From the NCBI GenBank assembly GCA_903835065.1, contig CAILLO010000077.1, forward strand, positions 112,621 through 176,620: a DNA stretch of 64,000 bases, given 5' to 3'. The translations under genes and the position numbers were made by a program. This DNA comes from an uncultured Eubacteriales bacterium. Its GTDB lineage: Bacteria > Bacillota > Clostridia > Saccharofermentanales > UBA5734. Under the pieces are notes generated by a model. The model was given only the letters and a program-made list of their open reading frames with translations, did not search any database and was not told the origin of the DNA. Shown here one piece after another: positions 1-10,354 of the stretch; position 1 is the first letter of the stretch, and each line of letters begins with the position of its first letter.

Positions 1-41
1 TCGTATTCATAGCCGCAGACGTCGCATACATACTTGTCCAT
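1..41 (-). CDS. Rubredoxin (N-terminal fragment, truncated by window edge)
   Basis: Reverse complement encodes MDKYVCDVCGYEYD, a typical rubredoxin N-terminus with CxxCGY. Confidence 0.75.
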   Translation of the reverse strand, partial: MDKYVCDVCGYEY

Positions 42-146
42 GTCGTCCTCCCGGTTTCTTCTTCGATTCCCATTGGGCCGAAGCCTGCTCGTCATCGGGG
101 TCGCGGGTTCCGCGTCCCCTTCCGGCGGCATCTTCCTGATTATACA

Positions 147-449
147 TCATGGGATGCGAATCGAGCGACCTTCCTTCCGGAGCTTGTCGGACGGGCGGTA
201 CAGGACGAACCGACGGCCCACGACGGCCACGACGTCGGCGCCGACGGCGGCCGCCGCGCTGTCCGCGAGCGTCCGCGCGTCCTCGGACGCCGACCGGAGG
301 ATGCTGACCTTGATCAGCTCCCGTGCGGTCAGCGCCTCGTCGAACTGGCGGCAGGCCATCTCGGAGAGGTTGCCCTTCCCGATCTGGTACAGGGCGTCGA
401 TCGGGTTCGCGAGGGCACGGAGATAGGCGCGTTGACGGCTGTCGAGCAT
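147..449 (-). CDS. yhbY: YhbY-type RNA-binding protein (CRS1-YhbY domain)
   Basis: MLDSRQRAYLRALANPIDALYQIGKGNLSE...; downstream of obg as in Bacillota. Start set at the internal Met of the listed ORF. Confidence 0.85.
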   Translation of the reverse strand: MLDSRQRAYLRALANPIDALYQIGKGNLSEMACRQFDEALTARELIKVSILRSASEDARTLADSAAAAVGADVVAVVGRRFVLYRPSDKLRKEGRSIRIP

Positions 450-462
450 ATCGGGTTTCTCC

Positions 463-1737
463 TCAGGGTACGAATTCGAATTCGAGCTCTTCCATGCGGA
501 CGAGCTGGCCTTCCTTGATTCCGGCGGCGAGCAGCGCATCCACCAGTCCCTTCTTGCGGATCACCCGCTGGAAGTACTGGAGCGATTCGTGGTCGTCGAA
601 GTTGGTCGAGGCGACGAGGTGCTGCGTCCAGGGACCCTTGACCTCGTAGGCGCCGTCGGAGGCGCGGGTGATCTCGTAGCCGGCCTCCTCCTCGAACGTG
701 TATTCCACCGCGGAGGTCGCGGGCGTCTCGACGAGGACCGTCGCCGGCAGCACCGCGAGGTCGGCGGCGACGCGCTTCATCAGCGCGTCCACGCCCTCGC
801 GCAAGGCGGCGGCGATTGGAAACACGGGGTACCCCTTCGCCTCGATCGCCTTCGTGAAGCGCTCGATCGCCTCGGGCTCGGCCTGGTCGGTCTTGTTGGC
901 AGCGACGATCTGCGGGCGCGACGCGAGCTTCGGGTTGAAGAGCCGCAATTCCTCGTTGATCCGGTCGAAATCGGTGAGCGGGTCGCGGCCCTCGCTGCCC
1001 GACACGTCCACGACGTGGATCAGCAGGCGCGTGCGCTCGACGTGCTTCAGGAACTCGATGCCGAGGCCCAGGCCGTCGTGGGCGCCCTCGATCAGGCCGG
1101 GGATGTCGGCCAGCACGAAGCTCGTGTCGCCGACGGCGACGACGCCGAGGTTGGGCTCGATCGTCGTGAAGGGGTAGTCGGCGATCTTCGGCCGAGCGGC
1201 GGACACGACGGAGAGCAGCGTCGACTTGCCGACGTTCGGGAAGCCGACGAGCCCCACGTCCGCGAGCAGTTTCAGCTCGATCCGGACCCAGCGCTCCTCG
1301 CCGGGGATTCCGGCGCGGGCGAAGCGCGGTGCCTGGCGGACGGAGTTCGCGAAGTGCGAATTCCCCTTGCCGCCCGTCCCGCCTTTGCAGACCACGGCTT
1401 CCTGGCCCTCGGTCGTCAGGTCCGCGAGTGTGCGTCCGGTCTCGTCGTCGATCAGCAGGGTACCGACGGGCACCCGGACCCGGAGGTCCTCGCCGCCCCG
1501 ACCCGCCTTGTTGCGCGTGCCGCCCTTCTCGCCTTCGTCGGCCACGAGCTTGCGCTTGTAGCGAAGGTCCTGCAGCGTGCTCACATCGGCGTCCGCGAAG
1601 AACACGACGCTGCCGCCGCGACCGCCGTCTCCGCCGTCCGGGCCGCCGTTCGTGACGTATTTCTCGCGGTGGAAGGAGACGTGGCCGTCTCCGCCGTTCC
1701 CGGCCTTGATGAAGAGGCGGGCGTTATCGATGAACAA
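463..1737 (-). CDS. obg: GTPase Obg/CgtA
   Basis: MFIDNARLFIKAGNGGDGHVSFHREKYV Obg fold; GFPNVGKST G1 motif; OCT-like C-terminal domain. Confidence 0.97.
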   Translation of the reverse strand: MFIDNARLFIKAGNGGDGHVSFHREKYVTNGGPDGGDGGRGGSVVFFADADVSTLQDLRYKRKLVADEGEKGGTRNKAGRGGEDLRVRVPVGTLLIDDETGRTLADLTTEGQEAVVCKGGTGGKGNSHFANSVRQAPRFARAGIPGEERWVRIELKLLADVGLVGFPNVGKSTLLSVVSAARPKIADYPFTTIEPNLGVVAVGDTSFVLADIPGLIEGAHDGLGLGIEFLKHVERTRLLIHVVDVSGSEGRDPLTDFDRINEELRLFNPKLASRPQIVAANKTDQAEPEAIERFTKAIEAKGYPVFPIAAALREGVDALMKRVAADLAVLPATVLVETPATSAVEYTFEEEAGYEITRASDGAYEVKGPWTQHLVASTNFDDHESLQYFQRVIRKKGLVDALLAAGIKEGQLVRMEELEFEFVP

Positions 1738-1827
1738 ACTGGTGTTCCTTTCTATACAAGACAGGAGGGCCGGCCTTCGAACCGGCCCGACCCTCCCGTG
1801 TCATGCTGTGGTCCTGCGGGTCTCCCG

Positions 1828-2109
1828 TCACTCGGCCGGGTAGACGCTGACCTGGGTGCGGTCCCTGCCGAGACGCTCGAACCGGACCTTGCCGTCGACG
1901 AGTGCGAAGAGCGTATCGTCGCTGCCGATCCCGACGTTCGTTCCGGGGTGGATCTTCGTGCCGCGCTGGCGGTAGAGGATATTCCCGGCGAGGACGAGCT
2001 GGCCGTCGGCCCGCTTGGCCCCGAGACGCTTGGCGGCGGAATCGCGGCCGTTCCTCGAGCTGCCGACGCCCTTCTTGTGGGCGAAGAGCTGCAGATTGAC
2101 CTTGATCAT
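1828..2109 (-). CDS. rpmA: 50S ribosomal protein L27
   Basis: [37 protein letters not shown]. Confidence 0.98.
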   Translation of the reverse strand: MIKVNLQLFAHKKGVGSSRNGRDSAAKRLGAKRADGQLVLAGNILYRQRGTKIHPGTNVGIGSDDTLFALVDGKVRFERLGRDRTQVSVYPAE

Positions 2110-2125
2110 CGCGTATGCACCTCCC

Positions 2126-2470
2126 TTAATCCAAGGTTTCGTCCGTCACACGGACGTATTGGCTTCCGTAGCTGTCCTCGACCTGCCGGCAGCCGAGGGC
2201 GAAGGTATCGAGTATGGTGCGCGCCTTGTCGGAACCGCTTTCCGGCATCCGTTCCGGGTCCGGCACGAGGCACTCCATGTGCCCGTCCTCTTCGGTCCAT
2301 CGGGGCGATATGCCCGCCAGGTCCTCGAGGGCCCCCACCGCCGTGTAGGCCAGCACCGAAATCGCGGAGCAGATGATGTCGCTGCCCTTCTTCGCGTATC
2401 CCGAATGCCCGTCCACTTCGAACCGCCGGACGAATCCGGACGGGTCTCTCCGCAACGTGACGGAGATCAT
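2126..2470 (-). CDS. prp: Ribosomal-processing cysteine protease Prp
   Basis: [43 protein letters not shown] (conserved HSGYA and C/S motifs); between rplU and rpmA. Confidence 0.93.
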   Translation of the reverse strand: MISVTLRRDPSGFVRRFEVDGHSGYAKKGSDIICSAISVLAYTAVGALEDLAGISPRWTEEDGHMECLVPDPERMPESGSDKARTILDTFALGCRQVEDSYGSQYVRVTDETLD

Positions 2471-2483
2471 CTCCCGGTCCTTC

Positions 2484-2801
2484 TCAGGCCCCGGTCACGA
2501 TCCGGCTGATCCGGACTCTCGTGTACGGCTGCCTGTGGCCCTTCTTGTTCCGATATCCCTTCTTCGCCTTGTAGGTGAAGACGATGATCTTCGGACCCTT
2601 GCCCTGCTTCACGACCTCGGCCTCGACGACCGCGCCGTCGACCAGCGGAGCGCCGACCTTGAGCCCCGATTCGTCGGAGACCATCAGCACCTGGTCGAAC
2701 TTGACCGTTTCGCCGGAATATCCTTCGATCTTCTCGATGAAGACCTCGTCTCCGACCTGGACGCGGTACTGCTTCCCGCCCGTCTCGATCACTGCGTACA
2801 T
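2484..2801 (-). CDS. rplU: 50S ribosomal protein L21
   Basis: [25 protein letters not shown]...; [12 protein letters not shown]-terminus. Confidence 0.98.
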   Translation of the reverse strand: MYAVIETGGKQYRVQVGDEVFIEKIEGYSGETVKFDQVLMVSDESGLKVGAPLVDGAVVEAEVVKQGKGPKIIVFTYKAKKGYRNKKGHRQPYTRVRISRIVTGA

Positions 2802-2888
2802 GTTGCGTTACCTCCTGAAAACAGACTCGCCGGATCCATCAGGCTATCCCGCCTTGAAGGCGCGATATTGAAAGCCCGATCCGCGCGG
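2802..2888 (-). promoter_or_regulatory. Candidate L21 leader region (5'UTR of rplU)
   Basis: About 90-nt leader between the predicted promoter and rplU, with a small CGCCTTCAAGGCG hairpin. The location suits an autoregulatory L21 leader; family membership was not verified. Confidence 0.3.
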
Positions 2889-2898
2889 CTACCGAAGC

Positions 2899-2927
2899 AT
2901 CATAGCACGGGGCCTCCGGCCTGTAAA
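2899..2927 (-). promoter_or_regulatory. Sigma70-type promoter for the rplU operon
   Basis: Minus strand TTTACA-17 bp-TATGAT. Confidence 0.65.
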
Positions 2928-2934
2928 GAGGAAC

Positions 2935-2956
2935 GGGCGGCCCTTCCGGGCCGTCC
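2935..2956 (-). terminator. Hairpin terminator downstream of the M6 protease gene
   Basis: GGACGGCCC-GGAA-GGGCCGCCC on the minus strand, followed by GTTCCTCTTT. Confidence 0.6.
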
Positions 2957-2997
2957 GCTCCCTGGTGGCACGCTTCATGGGCCATTCGGGACGGGCG

Positions 2998-4385
2998 CTA
3001 TTCGAGGCCGGCCTGGACGACGACGCTGCCGTCCGCGTTCTGTGCGAGGACCTTGACGAAGAGGCGGGGTAGGTCTTCGGTGTGAAGGACTGCCCGGCCT
3101 TGTAGAGGTCGTTCGGTCCGTAGTACGTGGTGCCGCGCTCGAGGTCCCACTGGCCGTCGGCCTGCAGGATCGAGATGCCGTAGTGCCACTCGCCGTTCGC
3201 CTTGTCCACGCTCATGTTCCACTGGGTCTTCTGGGAGATCGCGGGCGCTTCGTCGGCCCTCCAGAAGTTGCGGGCGAGGACGTTGTCGTCGATGTGGTAG
3301 ATTGCGACGCCGTAGATGCCGTCACCGGAGGCGCCCCGGTCGAGACCCTGGTCGAAGCCGATCTGCTGGCGGTTCTCGACGAGGAAGTACTCCTTGCCGT
3401 TCGTACCGGGAACGACGATGCGGATCATGTCGTTGTATTCGGACGATGGCCGGAGCGTGACGGGGTCGGAAGCGATATGGGTCGTGATGTTCGCCTTCAG
3501 GTTGGCGAAGCCGAGGTAGTACTTGCCCCACGCATCGAGCATGACCGGCGTGTTGCCGGAGTACTGGACCGCATTCGGCCAGCGGGTCCAGGATCCGCTG
3601 GACTTGAGCGAGTAGATGCCGGTGCCTTCGGACTCGTAGCCGTAGTCGTATTCGTCCGGGACACCCATCACGTGCGAGAACTCGTGGGCATACACGCCGA
3701 CTTCCGGTGGGAACGGTCCGGACTTCGCTCCGGCATAGCCGGTCAGGTCGCCGCCGACCTCGGGCTCGATCGAATACGGATCGACGTATACGCCATCGAA
3801 GACGAACTGCGTCTTGGCGAAATTGTATTTTTCACCGGTCTCGAGCCAGCTGATATCCTTCGTCTGCGCAAACATGGAGTAGCAATAGGCGGACGCGCAG
3901 TCCCAGCTGTGGGACCGGATCAGGTCGGGCGTCCCGCTCCACTCTGCGCCGGTGCCGTCGTGGACGAAGAACACGTTGTCGAGGGTCGAACCCACATCTG
4001 CTATTTTCGAGAAATCCACCTTTTTATCGGCGGCATTGAGCGCATCCAGGAGGAGCTCGCCCATGGAGTTGTCGCCGTTGGCGGACGACGTGTAGGTCGC
4101 GTAATCCTTGAACAGAGGGAGGCTGTCGGGGTCGAGCGAATCGTAGGTCACGCCGGGGACCGGGTCGGTCGTCTCGTCCGCGAAGTGGAACAGGATCACC
4201 TGGGCTTCGAGATCCGGTTCGACCGTCAAGGGCGTCACGTCGGTCGCCTCGGGCTTGAAGACCCTCTTCGCGCCGGTGAAGTTCCCGTTCGGTAGGTGGT
4301 ACGTCTTCGAGTTCTTGTGCAGGGCGAGCAGCGCGGACTTCGCCTCCTCCTGCAGGGCGCGAAAAAGGCCCAGCCACACGAACAC
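2998..4385 (-). pseudogene. M6-family metalloprotease, apparently frameshifted and possibly N-terminally truncated
   Basis: HEFSHVMGVPDEYD zinc motif (HExxHxxGxxD). The plausible C-terminus RLFVKVLAQNADGSVVVQAGLE is in another frame ending at 2998. GTG start with no visible RBS or signal peptide. Confidence 0.7.
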
Positions 4386-4564
4386 GTGCGGTCAAGGCCG
4401 GTTGCGCCTCAAGCTCCGATCCGTCCAGGCGCCCAATCGGGGGCGGATCCTCGTCGCTTCCTTGCAACAGGATGGCAGCACGACCGACACGGGCCCGCAA
4501 TATGGCGCTTGTGCGATCCGACGGGAATCAGGGGGATCCGGCCGATTCCCGTCGTCAGGACAAG

Positions 4565-4598
4565 AAAAAAGGGAAGTCTTTCGACTTCCCTTTTCTTT
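4565..4598 (-). terminator. Intrinsic terminator (potentially bidirectional)
   Basis: AAAAAAGGGAAGTC-TTTC-GACTTCCCTTTTCTTT; downstream of the 4620-4811 gene. Confidence 0.85.
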
Positions 4599-4619
4599 GA
4601 CGTCAGGTGGGCGTGATGC

Positions 4620-4811
4620 CTACCAGCGGGAGCCGTAGCCGCCGCCGCCACCGCCGCCGCCGTTGTTGCGCTGGGCCTTGCGGGCTCTGCGGCAATCGGG
4701 GCAACGCTGGGGCTCGTTCTCGAAGCCCTTTTCCTTGTAGAAAGCCTGCTCGCCTTCAGTGAAGACGAATTCGCTTCTGCAGTCCTTGCACGTCAGTGTC
4801 TTGTCTGGCAT
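4620..4811 (-). CDS. Small zinc-ribbon protein with Gly-rich tail
   Basis: 63 aa; two CxxC motifs (CKDC, CPDC); tail GGGGGGGGYGSRW; RBS aaggagg. Confidence 0.8.
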   Translation of the reverse strand: MPDKTLTCKDCRSEFVFTEGEQAFYKEKGFENEPQRCPDCRRARKAQRNNGGGGGGGGYGSRW

Positions 4812-4978
4812 ATGATTTGCCTCCTTGTATTACGGACCGTGGTCTTGTCATTTCCCAAACACAAGGAGAACGATCAAGCAATCAGTCCAGCCGCCTTCCG
4901 AGCGACCTTCCTCACATTATCACGAGTCGGGCCACAATGCAAATGCTTTTTTGTTACCGTTTTCACAAAAGGTCCTCG

Positions 4979-7456
4979 TCAGACGCCTTCGCGATTGCGG
5001 CGGAGCATCTCGACGTCCGCGTACGACGCCTGTGCGACGTGGCCCGGCAACGGAAGGATCCGCTGGTGGATCGCGTCGAGGAACCAGGACGGCTGGGGGA
5101 AGAAGAACTCCTCGAGTTCGTAGGCGGGCGTGATCCAGTTGCGGGAGCCGATGACGACCGGGGGCGCGTCGAGGTCGTCGAAGCAGAGGTCTCCGATCGT
5201 CCGGGCGATCTCGGAGAGGTATGAGCCGCGCTCGCAGGCGTCGCCCGCGACGAGCACCCGGCCGGTCTTCCGGACCGATTCGCAGACCTTCTCGTAGTTG
5301 AACGGGACCATCGAGCGCGCGTCGATGACTTCGGCCGACAGGCCGTACTTCTCCTCGAGGAGCTTGGCGGCGTCGAGCGCGCGGTAGAGCGTGGCGCCGA
5401 TCGTGACGATCGTCACGTCCTTGCCGGCGCGCTTCACGTCGGGCTCGCCGATCGGGATCTCGTAGCTCTCCGCCGGCACGCCGCCTTCGTGGAACTGCTC
5501 GCCGATGTCGTAGAGACGCTGGCTCTCGAAGAAGATCACGGGGTCGGTCCCGTTGAGCGCCGTGGCCATCAGTCCCTTCGCGTCGTAGGGGGTCGCCGGG
5601 AAGACGACCTTGAGGCCCGGGATCTGGGCGACCAGGGAGGTCCAGTCCTGGGAGTGCTGGGCGCCGTACTTGGAGCCGACCGACACGCGCAACACCACGG
5701 GCATCTTCAGGATGCCGGCGGACATGGCCTGCCACTTCGGCAACTGGTTGAAGACCTCGTCGCCGGCGCGGCCGAGGAAGTCGCAGTACATCAGCTCGGC
5801 CACCACGCGGCCTCCGGCCATCGCGTAGCCCACGGCGGAGCCGACGATCGCGCCTTCGGAAATCGGCGTGTTGAACAGGCGGTGGTAGGGAATCGCCTCG
5901 GTCAGGCCGCGGTAGACGGCGAACGCGCCGCCCCAGTCGCGGTTCTCCTCGCCATAGGCGACGAGGGTCGGGTCCTCGTAGTACTTGTCGAGCATGGCCT
6001 CGAAGATGCCGTCGCGCAGCTGGTAGAGCCTGTTCTTGGACACGGGCTTCCCTTCGGCGTCGAACGCGAAGCGCGACTTGCCGGCGAGCTGCTTCGAGCG
6101 CGGGTCCTCTCCCTTGGGCAGCAGGACGTCGACGGGGCGGTCCTCCATGCGGACGACGTGCCGGTTGGAGAACATGATGCGCTCGATGGCCCCGGGGTCC
6201 TTGCGGAGGTCCATGCGGGGCGACAGGACCGGGTCGGAGGAGAGCTTCACGGCCAGCGTGATCAGGGAGACCGCCTTCTCGTCGATCGCGGCGAAGTCGC
6301 CCTCGTCGGCGACGCCCGCGGCCAGCAGTTTCAGGCGGTATTCCCGGAGCGAATCGTTGGCCTCCCAGGCCTCGAGTTCCTCCTTGGTGCGATAGGACAT
6401 GGCGTCGGAGGGCGAGTGGCCGGAGTAGCGGTAGGTCAGCGTGTCGAGCAGGACGGGGCCCTGCTTGCCGCGCAGGACCTCGAGCTTGCGGCGCATGGCG
6501 TCGACCACGGCCAGGGGGTTGTAGCCGTCGATGCGCTCGGCGTGCATCTGCTCGGGGTTGATGCCGGCGCCGATGCGGGCCAGCCTGTCGTAGCCCATCG
6601 TCTCGCCGCGGGTCTGGCCGCCCATGGCGTACTGGTTGTCCATGATGTTGAACAGGAGCGGCAGGCCGCCCTTCATGTCGCCTTCCCACAGCGTCCGGAA
6701 CTGGTCCATGGCGGACATCATCATGCCCTCCCAGACCGGACCGCAGCCGAGGGACCCGTCGCCGATGTTGCAGACGACGACGCCGGGCTTGCGGTTGACC
6801 TTCTTGAACAGGGCCGCACCGACGGAGATGTCGGCCGAGCCTCCGACGATCGCGTTGTTCGGGTAGATGCCGAACGGCAGGAAGAAGGCGTGCATCGAGC
6901 CGCCGAGGCCCCTGTGGAAGCCGGTCTCCTTCGCGAAGATCTCGGCGAGGGCGCCGTAGACCAGGAAGTCGACGGCGAGGTCCTTCAGGGACTTGCCGCT
7001 GCCCTTGGCCGCGTTCTCGACGACCCGGAAGGTCGCGCCGCCGAGGAAGTTCTCCATGACCGAGAGGAGCTCGGGCTCGGACAGCTTGTCGATGGCGGAG
7101 AGGCCCTTGGCGAGGATCTCGCCGTGGCTGCGGTGGGAGCCGAAGATGTAGTCGTCGACGCCGAGCAGGTACGCCTGGCCGACGGCCGACGCCTCCTGGC
7201 CCATCGACAGGTGCGCCGGGCCCGGGTTGTTGTACCCGATGCCGTTGTACGCGTTGGTCGTCTTGATCAGGTAGAGCATCGTCTCGAATTCGCGGATGAT
7301 CCGCATGTCGCGGTAGATCCGCAGGAAATCCGACTTGGAGAAGGCGGCCTTCTCCTGCTCGACGGACTTCGCGTACTGGTTGACGGGGATGTTCTGGAAC
7401 TCGATCCAGCCGGGCTGTCTCATCTGGGCGGGGTCGATGTGCAATGCCTTGGTCAT
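4979..7456 (-). CDS. Fused E1 alpha/beta subunit of a 2-oxoacid (pyruvate/acetoin-type) dehydrogenase
   Basis: 825 aa; N-terminal E1-alpha with TPP motif [32 protein letters not shown]-terminal E1-beta with [27 protein letters not shown]. Confidence 0.92.
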   Translation of the reverse strand: MTKALHIDPAQMRQPGWIEFQNIPVNQYAKSVEQEKAAFSKSDFLRIYRDMRIIREFETMLYLIKTTNAYNGIGYNNPGPAHLSMGQEASAVGQAYLLGVDDYIFGSHRSHGEILAKGLSAIDKLSEPELLSVMENFLGGATFRVVENAAKGSGKSLKDLAVDFLVYGALAEIFAKETGFHRGLGGSMHAFFLPFGIYPNNAIVGGSADISVGAALFKKVNRKPGVVVCNIGDGSLGCGPVWEGMMMSAMDQFRTLWEGDMKGGLPLLFNIMDNQYAMGGQTRGETMGYDRLARIGAGINPEQMHAERIDGYNPLAVVDAMRRKLEVLRGKQGPVLLDTLTYRYSGHSPSDAMSYRTKEELEAWEANDSLREYRLKLLAAGVADEGDFAAIDEKAVSLITLAVKLSSDPVLSPRMDLRKDPGAIERIMFSNRHVVRMEDRPVDVLLPKGEDPRSKQLAGKSRFAFDAEGKPVSKNRLYQLRDGIFEAMLDKYYEDPTLVAYGEENRDWGGAFAVYRGLTEAIPYHRLFNTPISEGAIVGSAVGYAMAGGRVVAELMYCDFLGRAGDEVFNQLPKWQAMSAGILKMPVVLRVSVGSKYGAQHSQDWTSLVAQIPGLKVVFPATPYDAKGLMATALNGTDPVIFFESQRLYDIGEQFHEGGVPAESYEIPIGEPDVKRAGKDVTIVTIGATLYRALDAAKLLEEKYGLSAEVIDARSMVPFNYEKVCESVRKTGRVLVAGDACERGSYLSEIARTIGDLCFDDLDAPPVVIGSRNWITPAYELEEFFFPQPSWFLDAIHQRILPLPGHVAQASYADVEMLRRNREGV

Positions 7457-7520
7457 GTCTCTTCTCCTTGCGTTCCCTCAGGAACCCTTCGATGCGGCCG
7501 CGGTCCGCGGTCCGTTGCGG

Positions 7521-8885
7521 TCAGTCCAGCTGGAAGACGGCCTCGCGCAGGACCTCGACGACCGACGGGTGCGGGAAGACGAGTTCCTGGATGTCCTTCA
7601 CGCGCATTTCGGTCTCGATCATCATCGCGGCGGTCATCACGATCTCGGAGGCGTATCCGCCCAGGATGTGGCACCCGATCACGCGCGCGCCGGCCTCGTC
7701 GAAGAGCATCTTGCAGATGCCGTCGCCGCGCTCGTTCTCGGCCATGTAGCGGCCGCTGAAGTTCATGGGCAGCACGACCTTGCGGAACGGCAGCCCCTTG
7801 GCCCGGCAGGTCTCCTCGGTCTCGCCGACGGCGCCGACCTCGGGGTTCGTGTAGATCACGGACGGCATGGCGGCGTAGCGCACGGCGTCCCGCTGGCCCA
7901 GCATGTCCTTCACGGCGACCTCGGACTCGCGGTAGGCGGCGTGGGCGAGCATCCACTGCCCGTTCACGTCCCCCGTCGCCCAGACGCCCGGGACGCTGGT
8001 GCGTCCGCGCGCATCGGTCACGATGCGGCCGCGTTCGGTCAGGACGCCCAGCGATTCGAGCCCGAACCCGGTCGACACGGGCCGGCGGCCGATCGACAGC
8101 AGCACGGCGTCGGCGGCGACCGTCTCGGCCTGTCCGGCGGTCTCGAAGCCGACCGCACCCTTCGAGACGGACGTCACCTTCGCGCCGAGGCGGAACACGA
8201 CGCCCTTGCGCTCGTAGTTCTTCTGGAGCAGCGCCGAGATCTCTAGGTCGGTGGGGCCGGCGATGTGGTCGAGCATCTCGACGACGGTGACCTTCGATCC
8301 GACCGAATTGAAGTAGCTGGCCATCTCGAGGCCGATCACGCCCCCGCCGACGACGACGAGCGAGGCCGGGATCTCCAGCAGGTCGAGGATCTCGCGGTTC
8401 GTGAGCACGTACCCTTCCGCGAGCCCCTCCTTCACGCCGGGGATCGGCGGGACGACGGCCTCGGAGCCGGTCGCCACGAGCAGGCGGGCGGCCTCGAGGA
8501 CCTCCTCGCCGACCTGGACGCGGAAGGCGTCGCCCGAGCGGCCGAGGATCGTACCGAAGCCGTCCTTCACCGTCACGTGGCAGGTGCGCAGCGAGCCCTT
8601 GATGCCGGCGACGAGGTTGCGCACGACCTTGTTCTTGCGGTCGACGACCGCCTTCTGGTCGATGCGGGCGCCTTCCGTGAAGACGCCGTACTTCTCGCCG
8701 TGCTTCGCATAGTCGAAGATCTTGGCGCTGTTGAGCAGCGTCTTCGAGGGGATGCAGCCTTCGTTGAGGCACACCCCGCCGATCGCGCGCTTCTCGACGA
8801 GCACGACGGAAAGCCCGGCGTGACCGGCGCGCTCCGCCGCGAGATATCCGGCGGGTCCGCCGCCGAGGACGAGGAGGTCGTACAT
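7521..8885 (-). CDS. lpdA: Dihydrolipoyl dehydrogenase (E3)
   Basis: GGGPAGYLAAERAGHAG; GGVCLNEGCIPSKTLL redox-active disulfide; C-terminal HPSVVE. Confidence 0.95.
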   Translation of the reverse strand: MYDLLVLGGGPAGYLAAERAGHAGLSVVLVEKRAIGGVCLNEGCIPSKTLLNSAKIFDYAKHGEKYGVFTEGARIDQKAVVDRKNKVVRNLVAGIKGSLRTCHVTVKDGFGTILGRSGDAFRVQVGEEVLEAARLLVATGSEAVVPPIPGVKEGLAEGYVLTNREILDLLEIPASLVVVGGGVIGLEMASYFNSVGSKVTVVEMLDHIAGPTDLEISALLQKNYERKGVVFRLGAKVTSVSKGAVGFETAGQAETVAADAVLLSIGRRPVSTGFGLESLGVLTERGRIVTDARGRTSVPGVWATGDVNGQWMLAHAAYRESEVAVKDMLGQRDAVRYAAMPSVIYTNPEVGAVGETEETCRAKGLPFRKVVLPMNFSGRYMAENERGDGICKMLFDEAGARVIGCHILGGYASEIVMTAAMMIETEMRVKDIQELVFPHPSVVEVLREAVFQLD

Positions 8886-8901
8886 GCGCGTTCTCCCTTC
8901 C

Positions 8902-10329
8902 CTACTTCATGAGCAGCTGCGGGAAGTTCTCCAGCGCCGCTCGCAGGTCCTTGAGGAATCGGGCGGCCGGCGCGCCGTCGACGGCCCGGTGGTCGAAGGT
9001 GAGGGACAGGGTCATCGCCTGGTAGGGCACGACCTTGCCGTCCACCTCGCGGACGCGGGTGACGAGCGTGTTGACGCCGAGGATGCAGGTCTGGGGCGGG
9101 TTGATCACGGGCGTGAAGGCCTCGATGCCGAGGGTGCCGAGGTTGGTGACGGTGAACGTGCCGCCCTTCAGGCGGTCGGGGTCGATCGTGCCTTTCTGGC
9201 AGGCGTCCGCGAGCGACTTCGCTTCGCGCGAGATCGACACGAGGTCGAGCAGGTCGGCGTCGCGGATCGTCGGGACCATCAGGCCGCGCGGGGTGTCGAC
9301 GGCCATGCCGAGGTGCACGCGGTTGAAGAAGGTCATGCGGTCGTCGTAGAAGTGGGCGTTGCAGGCCTTGTGGTTCTTGAGGACGCGCGACACGGCGAAG
9401 AGGACGATGTCGTTGAGCGTCGGATTCGCGGCGGCGAGCGTCAGGCCGAGCTGCTCGGCGAGCCCGCTCTCCTTGGCCTTCTTCCAGGAGGCGCGCAGCG
9501 CGAGGACCGCGGTGGCGTCGAAGGAGGCGTCGAGGGTGAGCTGGGCCATCGTGGCGAGCGACTGCTGCATCGACCGTGCGATCAGCTTGCGGATGTTGGG
9601 CAGCTTCTCATCGTAGGACTCGGGGCCGGCCGCCGCAGGGGCCGTGGCCGCTGGTGCGGGAGAGGCGGGGACGGCGGCCGCGGGCGCGGCGGCGACGGGG
9701 GCCGCCAGGTCGGCGGTCGAGACGCGGCCGCCGAGGCCGGTCCCCTCGATCGCGCCGGCCATTCCGGCGTAGGCGTCGCGGGCCGCGGGGGTCGCCATGC
9801 GACCCTCGTCGACGAGGCGGCGCACGTCGCGCTCGATCACGCGGCCGGACGGGCCGCTGGCCTCCGCGAACCGGAGGTCGGCGCCGGAGCGCTCGGCCAG
9901 GTGCTTCGCGCGGGGGCTGATGCGGTCGGGCGCCGCGGGGCTGGCGTGCGCCGCGGGCTCGGCGGAGGCCGAGGGAGCGGACGCGTCGGGCGAAGGCGCC
10001 GGGTCCGCGTGCGCGGCGGCGGGGGCGGTCTCGGGAGTCGCGGTCGGCGCAACGGCGGCGCTGCCGGGGCGCAGCGAGGAGACGTCCTCGCCGGGCCGGC
10101 CGATCGCGCAGACGACCTCAAGGCAGGGCACGTCGTCGCCCTCGGCGCGGAACACGTCGAGCAGCACGCCGTCGACCTTCGAGGTCTCCTCGAAGGCGGC
10201 CTTGTCGGTCTCGTACGTGAAGAGCAGGTCGCCCACGGCCACCTTGTCGCCCTTCGCCTTGTGCCATTTCCCGATGATGCAGCTTTCCACGGACTGCCCC
10301 TGGCGGGGCATGATCACGGCAGTCGCCAT
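8902..10329 (-). CDS. Dihydrolipoamide acyltransferase (E2)
   Basis: Lipoyl domain with ETDKA; Ala/Pro-rich linkers; peripheral subunit-binding domain; catalytic LTFDHRAVDGAPAARFL. Confidence 0.94.
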   Translation of the reverse strand: MATAVIMPRQGQSVESCIIGKWHKAKGDKVAVGDLLFTYETDKAAFEETSKVDGVLLDVFRAEGDDVPCLEVVCAIGRPGEDVSSLRPGSAAVAPTATPETAPAAAHADPAPSPDASAPSASAEPAAHASPAAPDRISPRAKHLAERSGADLRFAEASGPSGRVIERDVRRLVDEGRMATPAARDAYAGMAGAIEGTGLGGRVSTADLAAPVAAAPAAAVPASPAPAATAPAAAGPESYDEKLPNIRKLIARSMQQSLATMAQLTLDASFDATAVLALRASWKKAKESGLAEQLGLTLAAANPTLNDIVLFAVSRVLKNHKACNAHFYDDRMTFFNRVHLGMAVDTPRGLMVPTIRDADLLDLVSISREAKSLADACQKGTIDPDRLKGGTFTVTNLGTLGIEAFTPVINPPQTCILGVNTLVTRVREVDGKVVPYQAMTLSLTFDHRAVDGAPAARFLKDLRAALENFPQLLMK

Positions 10330-10354
10330 TTCCGGTTCTCCTTCCGATCTTCCG

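Noticed and set aside
1766-1798. GC-rich hairpin GGGCCGG..CCGGCCC between rpmA and obg
   Set aside because: No U-tract and located inside an operon; could be a processing or attenuation site but evidence is thin.
589-2376. Long plus-strand ORF (595 aa) over obg/rpmA/prp
   Set aside because: Antisense shadow of strongly recognised genes; high-GC codon usage creates open opposite frames.
5489-7759. 756-aa plus-strand ORF over the E1 gene
   Set aside because: Antisense to a clearly conserved enzyme; no recognisable domain.
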